DNA from: a virus
Length of the DNA stretch: 29,083 bases
Strand: one strand, 5' to 3'
IMG/VR virus record: IMGVR_UViG_3300005860_000042
Coordinates: 1 to 29,083 of that record
The notes under the pieces: generated by a model
Databases searched by the model: none
The model's input: only the letters and a program-made list of their open reading frames with translations
Told to the model about the DNA's origin: nothing
Shown here: one piece after another, positions 15,520 through 20,778 of the stretch
Numbering within the stretch: position 1 is the first letter of the stretch
Layout of the letters: the number at the start of each line of letters is the position of its first letter
Program-made: the position numbers and the translations under genes

Positions 15520-15550
15520 CGTGAAGGATGCCATGAAGGATGAATGTAGG
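15520..15550 (-). repeat. 31-base inverted repeat, left copy (operator candidate)
   Basis: Read on the minus strand this matches 16112-16142 read on the plus strand at 27 of 31 positions. Both begin CCTACATT and contain ATCCTTCA followed by GGCATC. Each copy sits a few bases upstream of a TATA element. Similarity continues inward (GCCTGAGAAACC on this side, GCCTTAGAAACC on the other). Confidence 0.75.
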
Positions 15551-15624
15551 TTTCTCAGGCATGGAGAAAGGGTAGTATTTAAATCTTATAGCACTAATTC
15601 AATTAAAACCGAATTAGGTGTATG

Positions 15625-15642
15625 TTGTGTAGGTTGTGTAGG
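15625..15642 (+). repeat. Tandem 9-base repeat TTGTGTAGG x2 (iteron-like)
   Basis: Two perfect head-to-tail copies of TTGTGTAGG occupy 15625-15633 and 15634-15642. Related TTGTATAG(G) elements follow at 15664-15671 and 15674-15682, TTGTAGG at 15717-15723, and TTGTATAG at 15907-15914. Such arrays typically bind an initiator or repressor. Confidence 0.55.
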
Positions 15643-15725
15643 TTTTCTGGAGAGATCCTAATATTGTATAGTTTTGTATAGGTTAGAGAAATAAATAAAA
15701 AATAACGGATAGATTTTTGTAGGTC

Positions 15726-15926
15726 TTATTCGTTTAGGTCTGGGATAAATTCTATTGCAGTTATTTGTCCACGAAGACGAATAACTTCGCTTTCTGGGAT
15801 TCTCCGATGGCCGCCGGCCGTTCGGATGCATTTTATTTTTCCAGCTTTTTCCCAACGCCTAATCGATGCGACTGTTACACCCAACAACTCGGCCACCTCG
15901 CCAATTTTGTATAGTTTTTCAATCAT
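15726..15926 (-). CDS. MerR-type helix-turn-helix protein (excisionase-like)
   Basis: This 66-residue protein is almost only a winged-helix MerR DNA-binding domain: YKIGEVAELLGVTVASIRRW, then EKAGKIKCIRTAGGHRRIPE. The AGGHRRI element is typical of MerR/excisionase/IS607-resolvase heads. It lacks an effector domain, so it probably acts as a small repressor, activator or DNA-bending factor. It sits alone between two inverted promoter regions, which are natural targets. Its own TATA (tattaaatat, 15951-15960) is 29 bases before ATG 15926. Confidence 0.85.
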   Translation of the reverse strand: MIEKLYKIGEVAELLGVTVASIRRWEKAGKIKCIRTAGGHRRIPESEVIRLRGQITAIEFIPDLNE

Positions 15927-15950
15927 GATCCATTAATCAACATCAAATCT

Positions 15951-15960
15951 TATTAAATAT
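15951..15960 (-). promoter_or_regulatory. TATA box of the MerR-type gene
   Basis: Minus-strand ATATTTAATA is centred about 29 bases before the ATG at 15926, again predicting a leaderless message. Confidence 0.55.
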
Positions 15961-16091
15961 GAAAAAATCTATACTGGTTAATTAATCCAGAGAACCTACA
16001 TAGCACCTTAATCCTGAATAAATCTATACATACCTATGTTCCCTCTGGAAAACCTTCACTTCATACACTACCTTCATTCAAGCCTTAGAAA

Positions 16092-16105
16092 CCCGAAATT
16101 TCGGG
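16092..16105. promoter_or_regulatory. Perfect 14-base palindrome CCCGAAATTTCGGG
   Basis: The palindrome is exact and lies about 45 bases upstream of the TATA of the 16178 gene. It sits within a segment that has no counterpart in the otherwise similar left arm. It is suited to binding a dimeric regulator, possibly the MerR-type or ribbon-helix-helix protein. Confidence 0.6.
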
Positions 16106-16111
16106 ACTTAT

Positions 16112-16142
16112 CCTACATTGATCCTTCACGGCATCATTCATG
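16112..16142 (+). repeat. 31-base inverted repeat, right copy (operator candidate)
   Basis: Pairs with 15520-15550 in inverted orientation (27 of 31 identical). It ends six bases before the TATA element at 16149-16155. It therefore sits where an archaeal activator or repressor would contact the transcription machinery. Confidence 0.75.
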
Positions 16143-16148
16143 AAAAAC

Positions 16149-16155
16149 TTAAATA
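16149..16155 (+). promoter_or_regulatory. TATA box of the Thr-rich surface-protein gene
   Basis: The sequence TTAAATA within aaaaacttaaatagc lies 26-29 bases before the TTG/ATG starts at 16178/16181. Confidence 0.6.
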
Positions 16156-16177
16156 GCGCCCAACACGGCCTAGGCCA

Positions 16178-16765
16178 TTGATGCAGAAGAAAACTATTGT
16201 CTGGATTATAGCCTTGGTTCTAGTGTTTTTGGTTGGTGTAGGCATTGGAGGCGCAGGCACGCGGCCTATAACAATTACTGAGACATCAACCATCACACAG
16301 CCAACAACTATTGAGAAGACTTTGACTCAGACCTTAACCGAGACATCGGTTCAAACCTTGAGGGACACGCTTACTTTGACGCAGACCGTGAAAGTAACTG
16401 AGACCGCTGTCAAGGCCACAACCATCACGACAACATCAGTAGCAACTGTTTACCCAGCGGAGAGCGGCCCAATATTGGTATCGGATAGGGGCAGTGGGAA
16501 CAAAGACACAAAGCCATTCACGCTTGACTCAACCTCCGACTTAAAAATCAAGATTAAGCTGACTGCGAGGGGCGACCTGAAATACGTCAGCCTAACTTGG
16601 TATCTCTACAATGCAGACCTCGAGAAGTGGCTAAAGACTGGTGGGGTCGAGGAGGAGCAGGGCGAGTTTGAGTTCTATGCCGCCAAAATCCCAGCGGGCA
16701 ATTGGTATGTCAGGATACTGGCCGCAAACTGCGATTGGGAACTAACAGTAGAAAAAATAACATAA
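16178..16765 (+). CDS. Membrane-anchored protein with Thr-rich stalk and beta domain
   Basis: The product (194-195 aa; ATG 16181 preferred over TTG 16178) starts with a short basic end and a strong hydrophobic helix (IVWIIALVLVFLVGVGIGGAG). Residues about 30-90 are a Thr-rich stalk built on TIT, TLT and TET units, as in heavily glycosylated archaeal surface proteins. The C-terminal 100 residues form a beta-rich domain (SDLKIKIKLTARGDLKYVSL; GNWYVRILAANCDWELTVEK) resembling carbohydrate-binding or pre-peptidase C-terminal-type sandwiches. It should be displayed outside the infected cell. Sharing a control element with the replication operon suggests early or regulated expression. Exclusion of other viruses or adhesion are possible roles. 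Confidence 0.75.
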   Translation: MMQKKTIVWIIALVLVFLVGVGIGGAGTRPITITETSTITQPTTIEKTLTQTLTETSVQTLRDTLTLTQTVKVTETAVKATTITTTSVATVYPAESGPILVSDRGSGNKDTKPFTLDSTSDLKIKIKLTARGDLKYVSLTWYLYNADLEKWLKTGGVEEEQGEFEFYAAKIPAGNWYVRILAANCDWELTVEKIT

Positions 16766-16773
16766 AAACAAAA

Positions 16774-16785
16774 TTTATTTTTTCA
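16774..16785. terminator. T-rich convergent termination region
   Basis: The 17-base gap between the convergent surface-protein and AbrB-like genes contains tttattttttc on the plus strand and runs of A upstream. Archaeal termination relies on such oligo-T tracts. No hairpin is needed or seen. Confidence 0.35.
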
Positions 16786-16974
16786 CAATCTTTTACCCGG
16801 CGCCAGCATACGCATATGCTTAACTCTAATGATGATTATCTCCTCTTTTTCGTCAATATCCCACTCCAATATGTCGCCTGCCTGAATATCGAATTGCTTT
16901 GCAATTTTGGTTGGAATGTTGGTTCTCAAGTAATTTCCACGGAATGCTAATACCTTTGTCTCTATCCTAACCAC
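16783..16974 (-). CDS. SpoVT/AbrB-fold transcription regulator
   Basis: This 63-residue protein has the swapped-hairpin pattern of archaeal AbrB proteins: TKVLAFRGNYLRTNIPTKIA, then KQFDIQAGDILEWDIDEKEE and IIIIRV. The 'R-x-N-IP-x-IA' and 'GD-L-W' elements are the hallmarks. Such proteins dimerise and bind AT-rich operators. The divergent intergenic region upstream (16975-17048) carries several perfect dyads, so autoregulation and control of the zinc-ribbon/Cas4-like/ParB-like operon are likely. Confidence 0.85.
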   Translation of the reverse strand: MVRIETKVLAFRGNYLRTNIPTKIAKQFDIQAGDILEWDIDEKEEIIIIRVKHMRMLAPGKRL

Positions 16975-16977
16975 AAA

Positions 16978-17040
16978 TAGGCCTAAATTATACCTTAATT
17001 TAAACCTGAGTTGGGTTTAAATTATGCCTACTATAGGCAT
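16978..17040. promoter_or_regulatory. Divergent promoter with nested operator dyads
   Basis: The 74-base gap holds TAGGCCTA (16978-16985), a perfect 11-base inverted repeat (16996-17006 and 17014-17024, TAATTTAAACC with a 7-base spacer), and a 7-base inverted repeat ATGCCTA/TAGGCAT (17024-17040, 3-base spacer). The AT arm (tttaaatta, 17016-17024) lies 25-33 bases before ATG 17049, so it doubles as its TATA box. Binding there would block the plus-strand operon. The AbrB-like protein is the obvious candidate ligand. Confidence 0.65.
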
Positions 17041-17048
17041 AAAGTAGG

Positions 17049-17507
17049 ATGATTGGGATGAAAGTTTACACCCGAAAAGGTTTGCAGGCAACACTGACAG
17101 GTGATGTTTTGGAAGTCTTTTCCTCCATGGCCGAGGATGAAGCTATGGGTAAATGTGACATCAAATGTCTGCGGGCTACTCATCCCGAATGTCGATGCCG
17201 ATGCAGTGGCCGTAATCATGGCTATCTAACACGAAAAGCAAACTCCACCCTAGACGATGATGAGCGATACATTTGGCTAGGCCATATTCCAGAGATTGCA
17301 AAAATGTTTGATGACTACGTATGCCCGACATGCGGGACTAGCTTTAAGTATGCAGACATTCTCGGATATCCGCATCCAGATGGAATCTATGTAGAGAACT
17401 ATGGGATGAAACTATGGGTATTTGCTAGATGCAGTAAGTGCGGTTATGATTGTGCGTGGTGGAAGCTTGGCCGCTCGAAATTAACAACCCCAGAGGGATG
17501 GAAATGA
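17049..17507 (+). CDS. Double zinc-binding protein, unknown function
   Basis: This 152-residue protein has a first Cys cluster at about residues 36-52 (C-x3-C, then CRCRC, followed by GRNHGY). A second zinc ribbon comes later (CPTCGTSFKYADI with CSKCGYDC). The first pattern, C-x-C-x-C...NHG, resembles a motif seen in small phage and plasmid proteins of unknown function. The ribbon suggests nucleic acid binding. It is the first gene of a coupled operon, and its stop overlaps the Cas4-like start. ATG 17049 follows the TATA element by about 29 bases; ATG 17058 is an alternative. Confidence 0.7.
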   Translation: MIGMKVYTRKGLQATLTGDVLEVFSSMAEDEAMGKCDIKCLRATHPECRCRCSGRNHGYLTRKANSTLDDDERYIWLGHIPEIAKMFDDYVCPTCGTSFKYADILGYPHPDGIYVENYGMKLWVFARCSKCGYDCAWWKLGRSKLTTPEGWK

Positions 17508-18256
17508 AAACTGTGAAGAGTGCATTTTTTAGTTTCGAGGCACAGGGGGTCTCACAAAAAAATACAACCCTACGCCACGAATCAAATAGAATGATTAGCG
17601 AATCTCAAGTCGAGCGCTTATACATCGCAAAGCTATATCAAGATGAGGAGGATAGACGAGATGAAATACATGTTACCGACTTAACCGATATTTGTCCACG
17701 ACGAGTTTGGTTTGAAAAAAAGTCGCCATGGCCGGAGAACATCGACGGGATCATCAGGATGGCCGAGGGTAAACTACTGCATAAACTAGAACTATTGGCT
17801 CAAAGCGAGCTTGAAATCGAATATCAAGGCATCAAGGGACGGGTCGACGAATATGAAAATGGAGTATTGATTGAGAAGAAATTCGTCGATTTTGTCCCAA
17901 ACAACATAGCCGAAGTGCAAAAATACTATAATCACTACGTCGAGCAGGTCGGCTTCTATGCCTATATGCTAGTCAATCTTGGCTATGAGTTCAAGCAGGC
18001 ATTTCTCCTGTTTGTCAAGAGAGGCGAGCAAAACGAGCGGGGGCGACGGCCACTAAAGGCCTTTGACGTAACGAGCTTAATCGATTTAAACAAAATTGAG
18101 ACGGAATTCCATAGCCGAAAAAACAATATTAAGGCCATGCTGGACAAAGGCGAGCCGCCAGAGATACCGCCAACACTCTCCGCATTTGACTACCCATGTA
18201 GTTACTGCAAGTATGCCTCTCGATGTTATAGTATGAAAAGTTGTGAAGAATTATGA
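17504..18256 (+). CDS. Cas4-like PD-(D/E)XK nuclease with Fe-S cluster cysteines
   Basis: This 250-residue protein carries the RecB/Cas4 nuclease signature: VTDLTDICPRRVWFEKK with Cys64, GRVDEYENGVLIEKK with Asp115, Glu124 and Lys126, and QVGFYAYM (Gln148, Tyr152). Three C-terminal cysteines (232, 235, 241 in YPCSYCKYASRCY) complete a likely 4Fe-4S site with Cys64. Viral Cas4-like proteins act as 5'-3' exonucleases in recombination or interfere with CRISPR adaptation. No other cas gene is near. ATG 17504 overlaps the preceding stop (ATGA); ATG 17498 and 17591 are alternatives. The C-terminal codons lie in a 15-base duplication shared with the next gene. Confidence 0.85.
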   Translation: MKTVKSAFFSFEAQGVSQKNTTLRHESNRMISESQVERLYIAKLYQDEEDRRDEIHVTDLTDICPRRVWFEKKSPWPENIDGIIRMAEGKLLHKLELLAQSELEIEYQGIKGRVDEYENGVLIEKKFVDFVPNNIAEVQKYYNHYVEQVGFYAYMLVNLGYEFKQAFLLFVKRGEQNERGRRPLKAFDVTSLIDLNKIETEFHSRKNNIKAMLDKGEPPEIPPTLSAFDYPCSYCKYASRCYSMKSCEEL

Positions 18257-18266
18257 AAAGTTGTGA
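18232..18266 (+). repeat. 15-base direct repeat at the Cas4-like/RHH junction
   Basis: TATGAAAAGTTGTGA occurs at 18232-18246 and 18252-18266, period 20. The copies encode MKSCEE at the end of the nuclease and MKSC at the start of the next protein. A second short tandem repeat (caaaaattca x2, 18291-18310) follows within the same gene. Confidence 0.7.
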
Positions 18267-18447
18267 TTATTCTGAAACACAGAACAATCACAAAAATTCA
18301 CAAAAATTCATAACAATTTGTATCAATCAGTCCGATTATGAAAGGATAAAAGCCATAGCCGAGGCGGAGGAGAGTAGTGTTTCGAGAATAATAAGGCTCG
18401 CAATCAAAAAATACCTAAGTGAATATTATGCCCAAGATAAGCAATAA
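18253..18447 (+). CDS. Ribbon-helix-helix (CopG/Arc-type) regulator
   Basis: This 64-residue protein has a polar N-terminal tail followed by a ribbon-helix-helix fold: KFITICINQSDYERIKAIAE, then EESSVSRIIRLAIKKYL. The strand, turn and 'S-V-S-R-I-I-R-A-I' second helix match DNA-binding dimers of archaeal viruses and plasmids. Its start overlaps the nuclease stop and its end overlaps the next gene by 20 bases. It probably regulates its own operon or partners the ParB-like protein. Confidence 0.8.
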   Translation: MKSCDYSETQNNHKNSQKFITICINQSDYERIKAIAEAEESSVSRIIRLAIKKYLSEYYAQDKQ

Positions 18448-18715
18448 GGATGAGGGGGTAAAATACTTAACCAGCGTCGCTAATCTATTCAAAAAATTCC
18501 TGAAGGAAAAATATGGTGATTCATGGGGCGAGAGATTTATTGGCGAAGCTGACATTGAGAATATTTCGAAAAGGCAGGGGCCTAGGGCCAAGGATGTTTT
18601 TACGGGCCTCATCAGGAAATTCAATGTTGAGCAATTCAAGGATAGCGAGGGCGAAGTAGTCTTCATTGTTGCGGACAAGAAAAAGATTAAGGTTCAGGCA
18701 AGGCGAGTTATATGA
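18428..18715 (+). CDS. Unknown small protein upstream of the ParB-like gene
   Basis: The 95-residue product (ATG 18428; a GTG at 18419 would add three residues) has a helical, charged first half (YLTSVANLFKKFLKEKYGD). The second half is probably beta (GEVVFIVADKKKIKVQARRV). No family is recognised. It overlaps the preceding gene by 20 bases and the ParB-like start by 4 bases (ATGA), so co-translation with those two DNA-binding proteins is likely. A role in the same nucleoprotein complex is inferred from context alone. Confidence 0.6.
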   Translation: MPKISNKDEGVKYLTSVANLFKKFLKEKYGDSWGERFIGEADIENISKRQGPRAKDVFTGLIRKFNVEQFKDSEGEVVFIVADKKKIKVQARRVI

Positions 18716-19533
18716 GTCTGCCGACTGACAAGATTAAGATTGCGTGGTTCAACCCGAGGGAGTGTAGAGACCCCGAGGTTATTCAGGCATTAACCGAGTC
18801 AGTCAAGAAGAGCGGAATTCTTGAGCCAATCCACGTTGTCAAGATTGGCGATGAATACCTATGCATCGAGGGCGGGGCCCGATTACTTGTTGCTCAAAGC
18901 CTAGGCCTCGATAAAGTTCCTGTCAAGATTCATGAACTCGATTTAGAATCAGCGATGAAATTAACAGGTGAATTACAACTCACTAAGGATGACTTGACGC
19001 CCGCTGAGAAAGGTAAATTTATCATGATGCTGGTAAAGAGAGGAATATTCAAAAATGTTGATGACGCCGCAAGGCATTACGGAATTTCAAGCAAAACCAT
19101 GTATGAGTGGATCAAGGAGTATAAGGCCGCCCGCATAGAGATTGATGAGACCCCGCTACCCAAGCCCGTCGCCAAGGAGTTAGTGACATTGCCAAAAGAA
19201 TTACGGAAGCCAATCATCCAAGAGGTCAAGGACATTCCAAACCAAGAATTGCAAAAGAAAATCGTGAAGGAGGTTAAGCGAGAGGTCAAAGAAAGGATGG
19301 CCGAAGAGCCAGAGGAGGTCGAGAAGATTGTGAAGAAGGTGATTGAGAAGGTAAGCGAGCCGATCGGCGAGACAAAGATCAAGGGACGTGAATACAATTA
19401 CTGCATCTATCCCAAAGATCAGAGCATCGTCATTAGGAGAGAGAATGAGAGGGGCGTCATGCAGGATCAAATAGTCATCCCGCTTAGGGACTTGGATATA
19501 TTGCTTAGGTATCTGCAAAAATTCGTCGAATAG
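18712..19533 (+). CDS. ParB/Spo0J-like DNA-binding protein
   Basis: The 273-residue protein has a ParB-N domain (residues 6-85: IAWFNPRECRDPEVIQALTE, then SGILEPIHVV and CIEGGARLLVAQSLG). The helix-turn-helix is DDAARHYGISSKTMYEWI (residues 117-134). Residues 170-225 are highly charged helix (VKREVKERMAEEPEEVEKIV). A small beta domain ends the protein. The canonical GxRR CTP-binding arginines are reduced to GGARLL, so CTP hydrolysis may be lost. No ParA is present, so a role as transcription or replication regulator is as likely as partition. The ATG overlaps the preceding stop. Confidence 0.78.
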   Translation: MSLPTDKIKIAWFNPRECRDPEVIQALTESVKKSGILEPIHVVKIGDEYLCIEGGARLLVAQSLGLDKVPVKIHELDLESAMKLTGELQLTKDDLTPAEKGKFIMMLVKRGIFKNVDDAARHYGISSKTMYEWIKEYKAARIEIDETPLPKPVAKELVTLPKELRKPIIQEVKDIPNQELQKKIVKEVKREVKERMAEEPEEVEKIVKKVIEKVSEPIGETKIKGREYNYCIYPKDQSIVIRRENERGVMQDQIVIPLRDLDILLRYLQKFVE

Positions 19534-19550
19534 TTCTCGAAGTAAAAAAC

Positions 19551-19567
19551 AATTTTTGTTTTTGCTT
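19551..19567 (+). terminator. Oligo-T tract after the ParB-like gene
   Basis: The sequence aatttttgtttttgctt follows the ParB-like stop by about 20 bases and precedes the next gene. Such T tracts terminate archaeal RNA polymerase. The call is by sequence only. Confidence 0.3.
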
Positions 19568-19571
19568 ATTC

Positions 19572-19796
19572 ATGCTTGAACTAGAGTTTCGGCCACGCAA
19601 AAGCTACATGTATCACGAGGGCTATGTCTATTGCTCGCTCTGTGACATAGCCTTTAAGCGGAAATCACTAGGACGGCTAATTTGCCCATTCTGCGGCCGA
19701 CCCCTCAGGCGGCACTCTCGCTATGTCAAAAAGGTTAGGGAGAAGCGGGCCGACGGCAAAAGAGTCGATCCAGAAAAGTATGGGGTGGTCGTCTAG
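19572..19796 (+). CDS. Small zinc-ribbon protein
   Basis: The 74-residue protein has two Cys pairs, CSLC (residues 21-24) and CPFC (about 38-41), spaced as in a zinc ribbon. A strongly basic stretch follows (RPLRRHSRYVKKVREKRADG). It should bind nucleic acid. Small proteins of this kind are frequent in archaeal viruses. No partner or target is evident. Confidence 0.68.
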   Translation: MLELEFRPRKSYMYHEGYVYCSLCDIAFKRKSLGRLICPFCGRPLRRHSRYVKKVREKRADGKRVDPEKYGVVV

Positions 19797-19798
19797 TG

Positions 19799-19909
19799 AT
19801 GACGTGGGTGTGCCCGGAGTGCGGCCAAAAGCTAACCGCAATATCAAGAGAAGTTTTGGATTATCTAATCTACATTCACAATCGAGGACATTGGAGTGAA
19901 AGGTCATAA
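19799..19909 (+). CDS. 36-residue C2H2-type zinc-finger peptide
   Basis: A short frame starts at ATG 19799, two bases after the previous stop, and ends at TAA 19909. It reads WVCPECGQKL, then a helix, and ends in YIHNRGHW. Cys5, Cys8, His27 and His31 form a C-x2-C-x18-H-x3-H zinc site, a longer spacing than classical fingers. Comparable mini zinc fingers are common in archaeal viruses. Tight coupling to the preceding zinc-ribbon gene supports it being real. Confidence 0.6.
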   Translation: MTWVCPECGQKLTAISREVLDYLIYIHNRGHWSERS

Positions 19910-19950
19910 CTTCTCGAATTAATTTATTTTGATTTTCTTTACCTGTTTAA

Positions 19951-20778
19951 ATGAGGATACTATTCCTTGGAGACGTTCATGTAGGCTCTTCGCATGCGGT
20001 TTTTCCAGACCATTACGTTAATCCCGAGACGGGCGTAGAAATCACTTCGAATCGCATACAGAAAAAACTGCTATCGTATTGGTATGCGATGGCCGAGGCT
20101 CATGCGCCTAAGGATTCTCCCCCAGACATTCTCATCCTCATGGGCGACCTAATAGACGGCCCTCAGAGAAAGCAGAACTATCATACCCTGTTGTTGCAGA
20201 ACGTAATGGATCAGATAGACGTGTTTCTAAAACTCTTCATCGATGTCTGGCATGCAAAGAAAATTTATGTTATTAGGGGCACTGACTACCACGTTACGGT
20301 CGAGGGCCTTCATGCAGAGGAGTTCATCGCTAGAAAATTGCCTAATGTCCAATACGTTAGCCGATGGTCAAAGGACAGGGCCAGCCAAGTTGATTTGCGC
20401 CTAGACATTAAGAAGCATAGGCTGAAGCTACATGCGAAGCACCAAGTAGGCATTAGCGTTATTCCGCATTATCGCTACACTCCATTGGCGAGAGACGTTT
20501 GGAAGCTATTCATGGAAGACCTGAAGTTTCATGTTTCGAGAGGCTACAATGTAGTGGTTAGGGCGCATACGCATATTCATAACCTCATCAAGGAATCTGT
20601 CAGGTTCTATGGCTTTACCACACCTAGCTGGCAGTTGCCAACTGAGTATGCCAAGTCGAGGGGCTACTATACTGCGGACATCGGCATAGTTGAGCTTGAG
20701 GTTGATAAAAACAAGTTCAACATTAATGACGACTTGGTAACGTATGAGTTCTCTCCGCACTGGGTAACGGTGGAATGA
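19951..20778 (+). CDS. Calcineurin-like metallophosphoesterase (variant GNHD motif)
   Basis: The 275-residue protein has the metallophosphoesterase metal ligands: Asp8 and His10 in LFLGDVHVG, Asp66 in LMGDLIDG, His161/His164 in LKLHAKH, and His206/His208 in RAHTHIH. The usual GNHD/E is replaced by GTDYH (residues 110-114), which changes the Asn ligand position. Targets in this superfamily range from DNA ends (Mre11/SbcD-like) to nucleotides. No capping helices of SbcD are seen, and no SbcC partner is encoded. A plausible role is DNA or nucleotide processing during infection. It follows a 41-base gap with an AT-rich possible promoter. Confidence 0.82.
   Translation: MRILFLGDVHVGSSHAVFPDHYVNPETGVEITSNRIQKKLLSYWYAMAEAHAPKDSPPDILILMGDLIDGPQRKQNYHTLLLQNVMDQIDVFLKLFIDVWHAKKIYVIRGTDYHVTVEGLHAEEFIARKLPNVQYVSRWSKDRASQVDLRLDIKKHRLKLHAKHQVGISVIPHYRYTPLARDVWKLFMEDLKFHVSRGYNVVVRAHTHIHNLIKESVRFYGFTTPSWQLPTEYAKSRGYYTADIGIVELEVDKNKFNINDDLVTYEFSPHWVTVE

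Larger units (their letters stand above)
15483..15725. other. Left arm of the inverted control region (no gene)
   Basis: This gene-free 243-base stretch holds a TATA-like element for the RecA operon (15501-15510), one copy of a 31-base inverted repeat (15520-15550) and a tttaaat element (15578-15585). It also has a tandem 9-base repeat (15625-15642) and TTGTATAG/TTGTATAGG variants (15664-15682), plus TGTAGGTTTTCTGGA (15637-15651). The last has an inverted near copy in the right arm at 15986-16000. The composition is AT-rich. It could serve as promoter/operator array, replication origin, or both. Confidence 0.6.
15927..16180. other. Right arm of the inverted control region (no gene)
   Basis: This gene-free stretch carries the MerR gene TATA (15951-15960), TCCAGAGAACCTACA (15986-16000, inverted near copy of 15637-15651) and several CCTTCA elements in inverted orientation to the left arm. 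It also carries a perfect 14-base palindrome, the second 31-base repeat and the TATA of the surface-protein gene. Relative to the left arm, about 20 bases including most of the palindrome appear inserted after AGAAACC. Confidence 0.6.

Noticed and set aside
15625-15723. CRISPR array
   Set aside because: The repeats are only 7-9 bases, irregularly spaced and with no spacer-like units; they look like protein binding sites.
15726-15926. Serine resolvase or integrase remnant, because its HTH resembles IS607 heads
   Set aside because: No catalytic domain follows in any frame; the protein is complete as a small DNA-binding factor with its own promoter.
17504-18256. Part of a CRISPR-Cas adaptation module
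   Set aside because: No cas1, cas2 or repeat array is present in the window; the Cas4-like gene sits with viral regulators.
19201-19518. Minus-strand frames of about 105 codons opposite the ParB-like C-terminus
   Set aside because: They mirror a highly charged Lys/Glu helix, which gives long antisense Leu/Phe-rich frames by composition alone.
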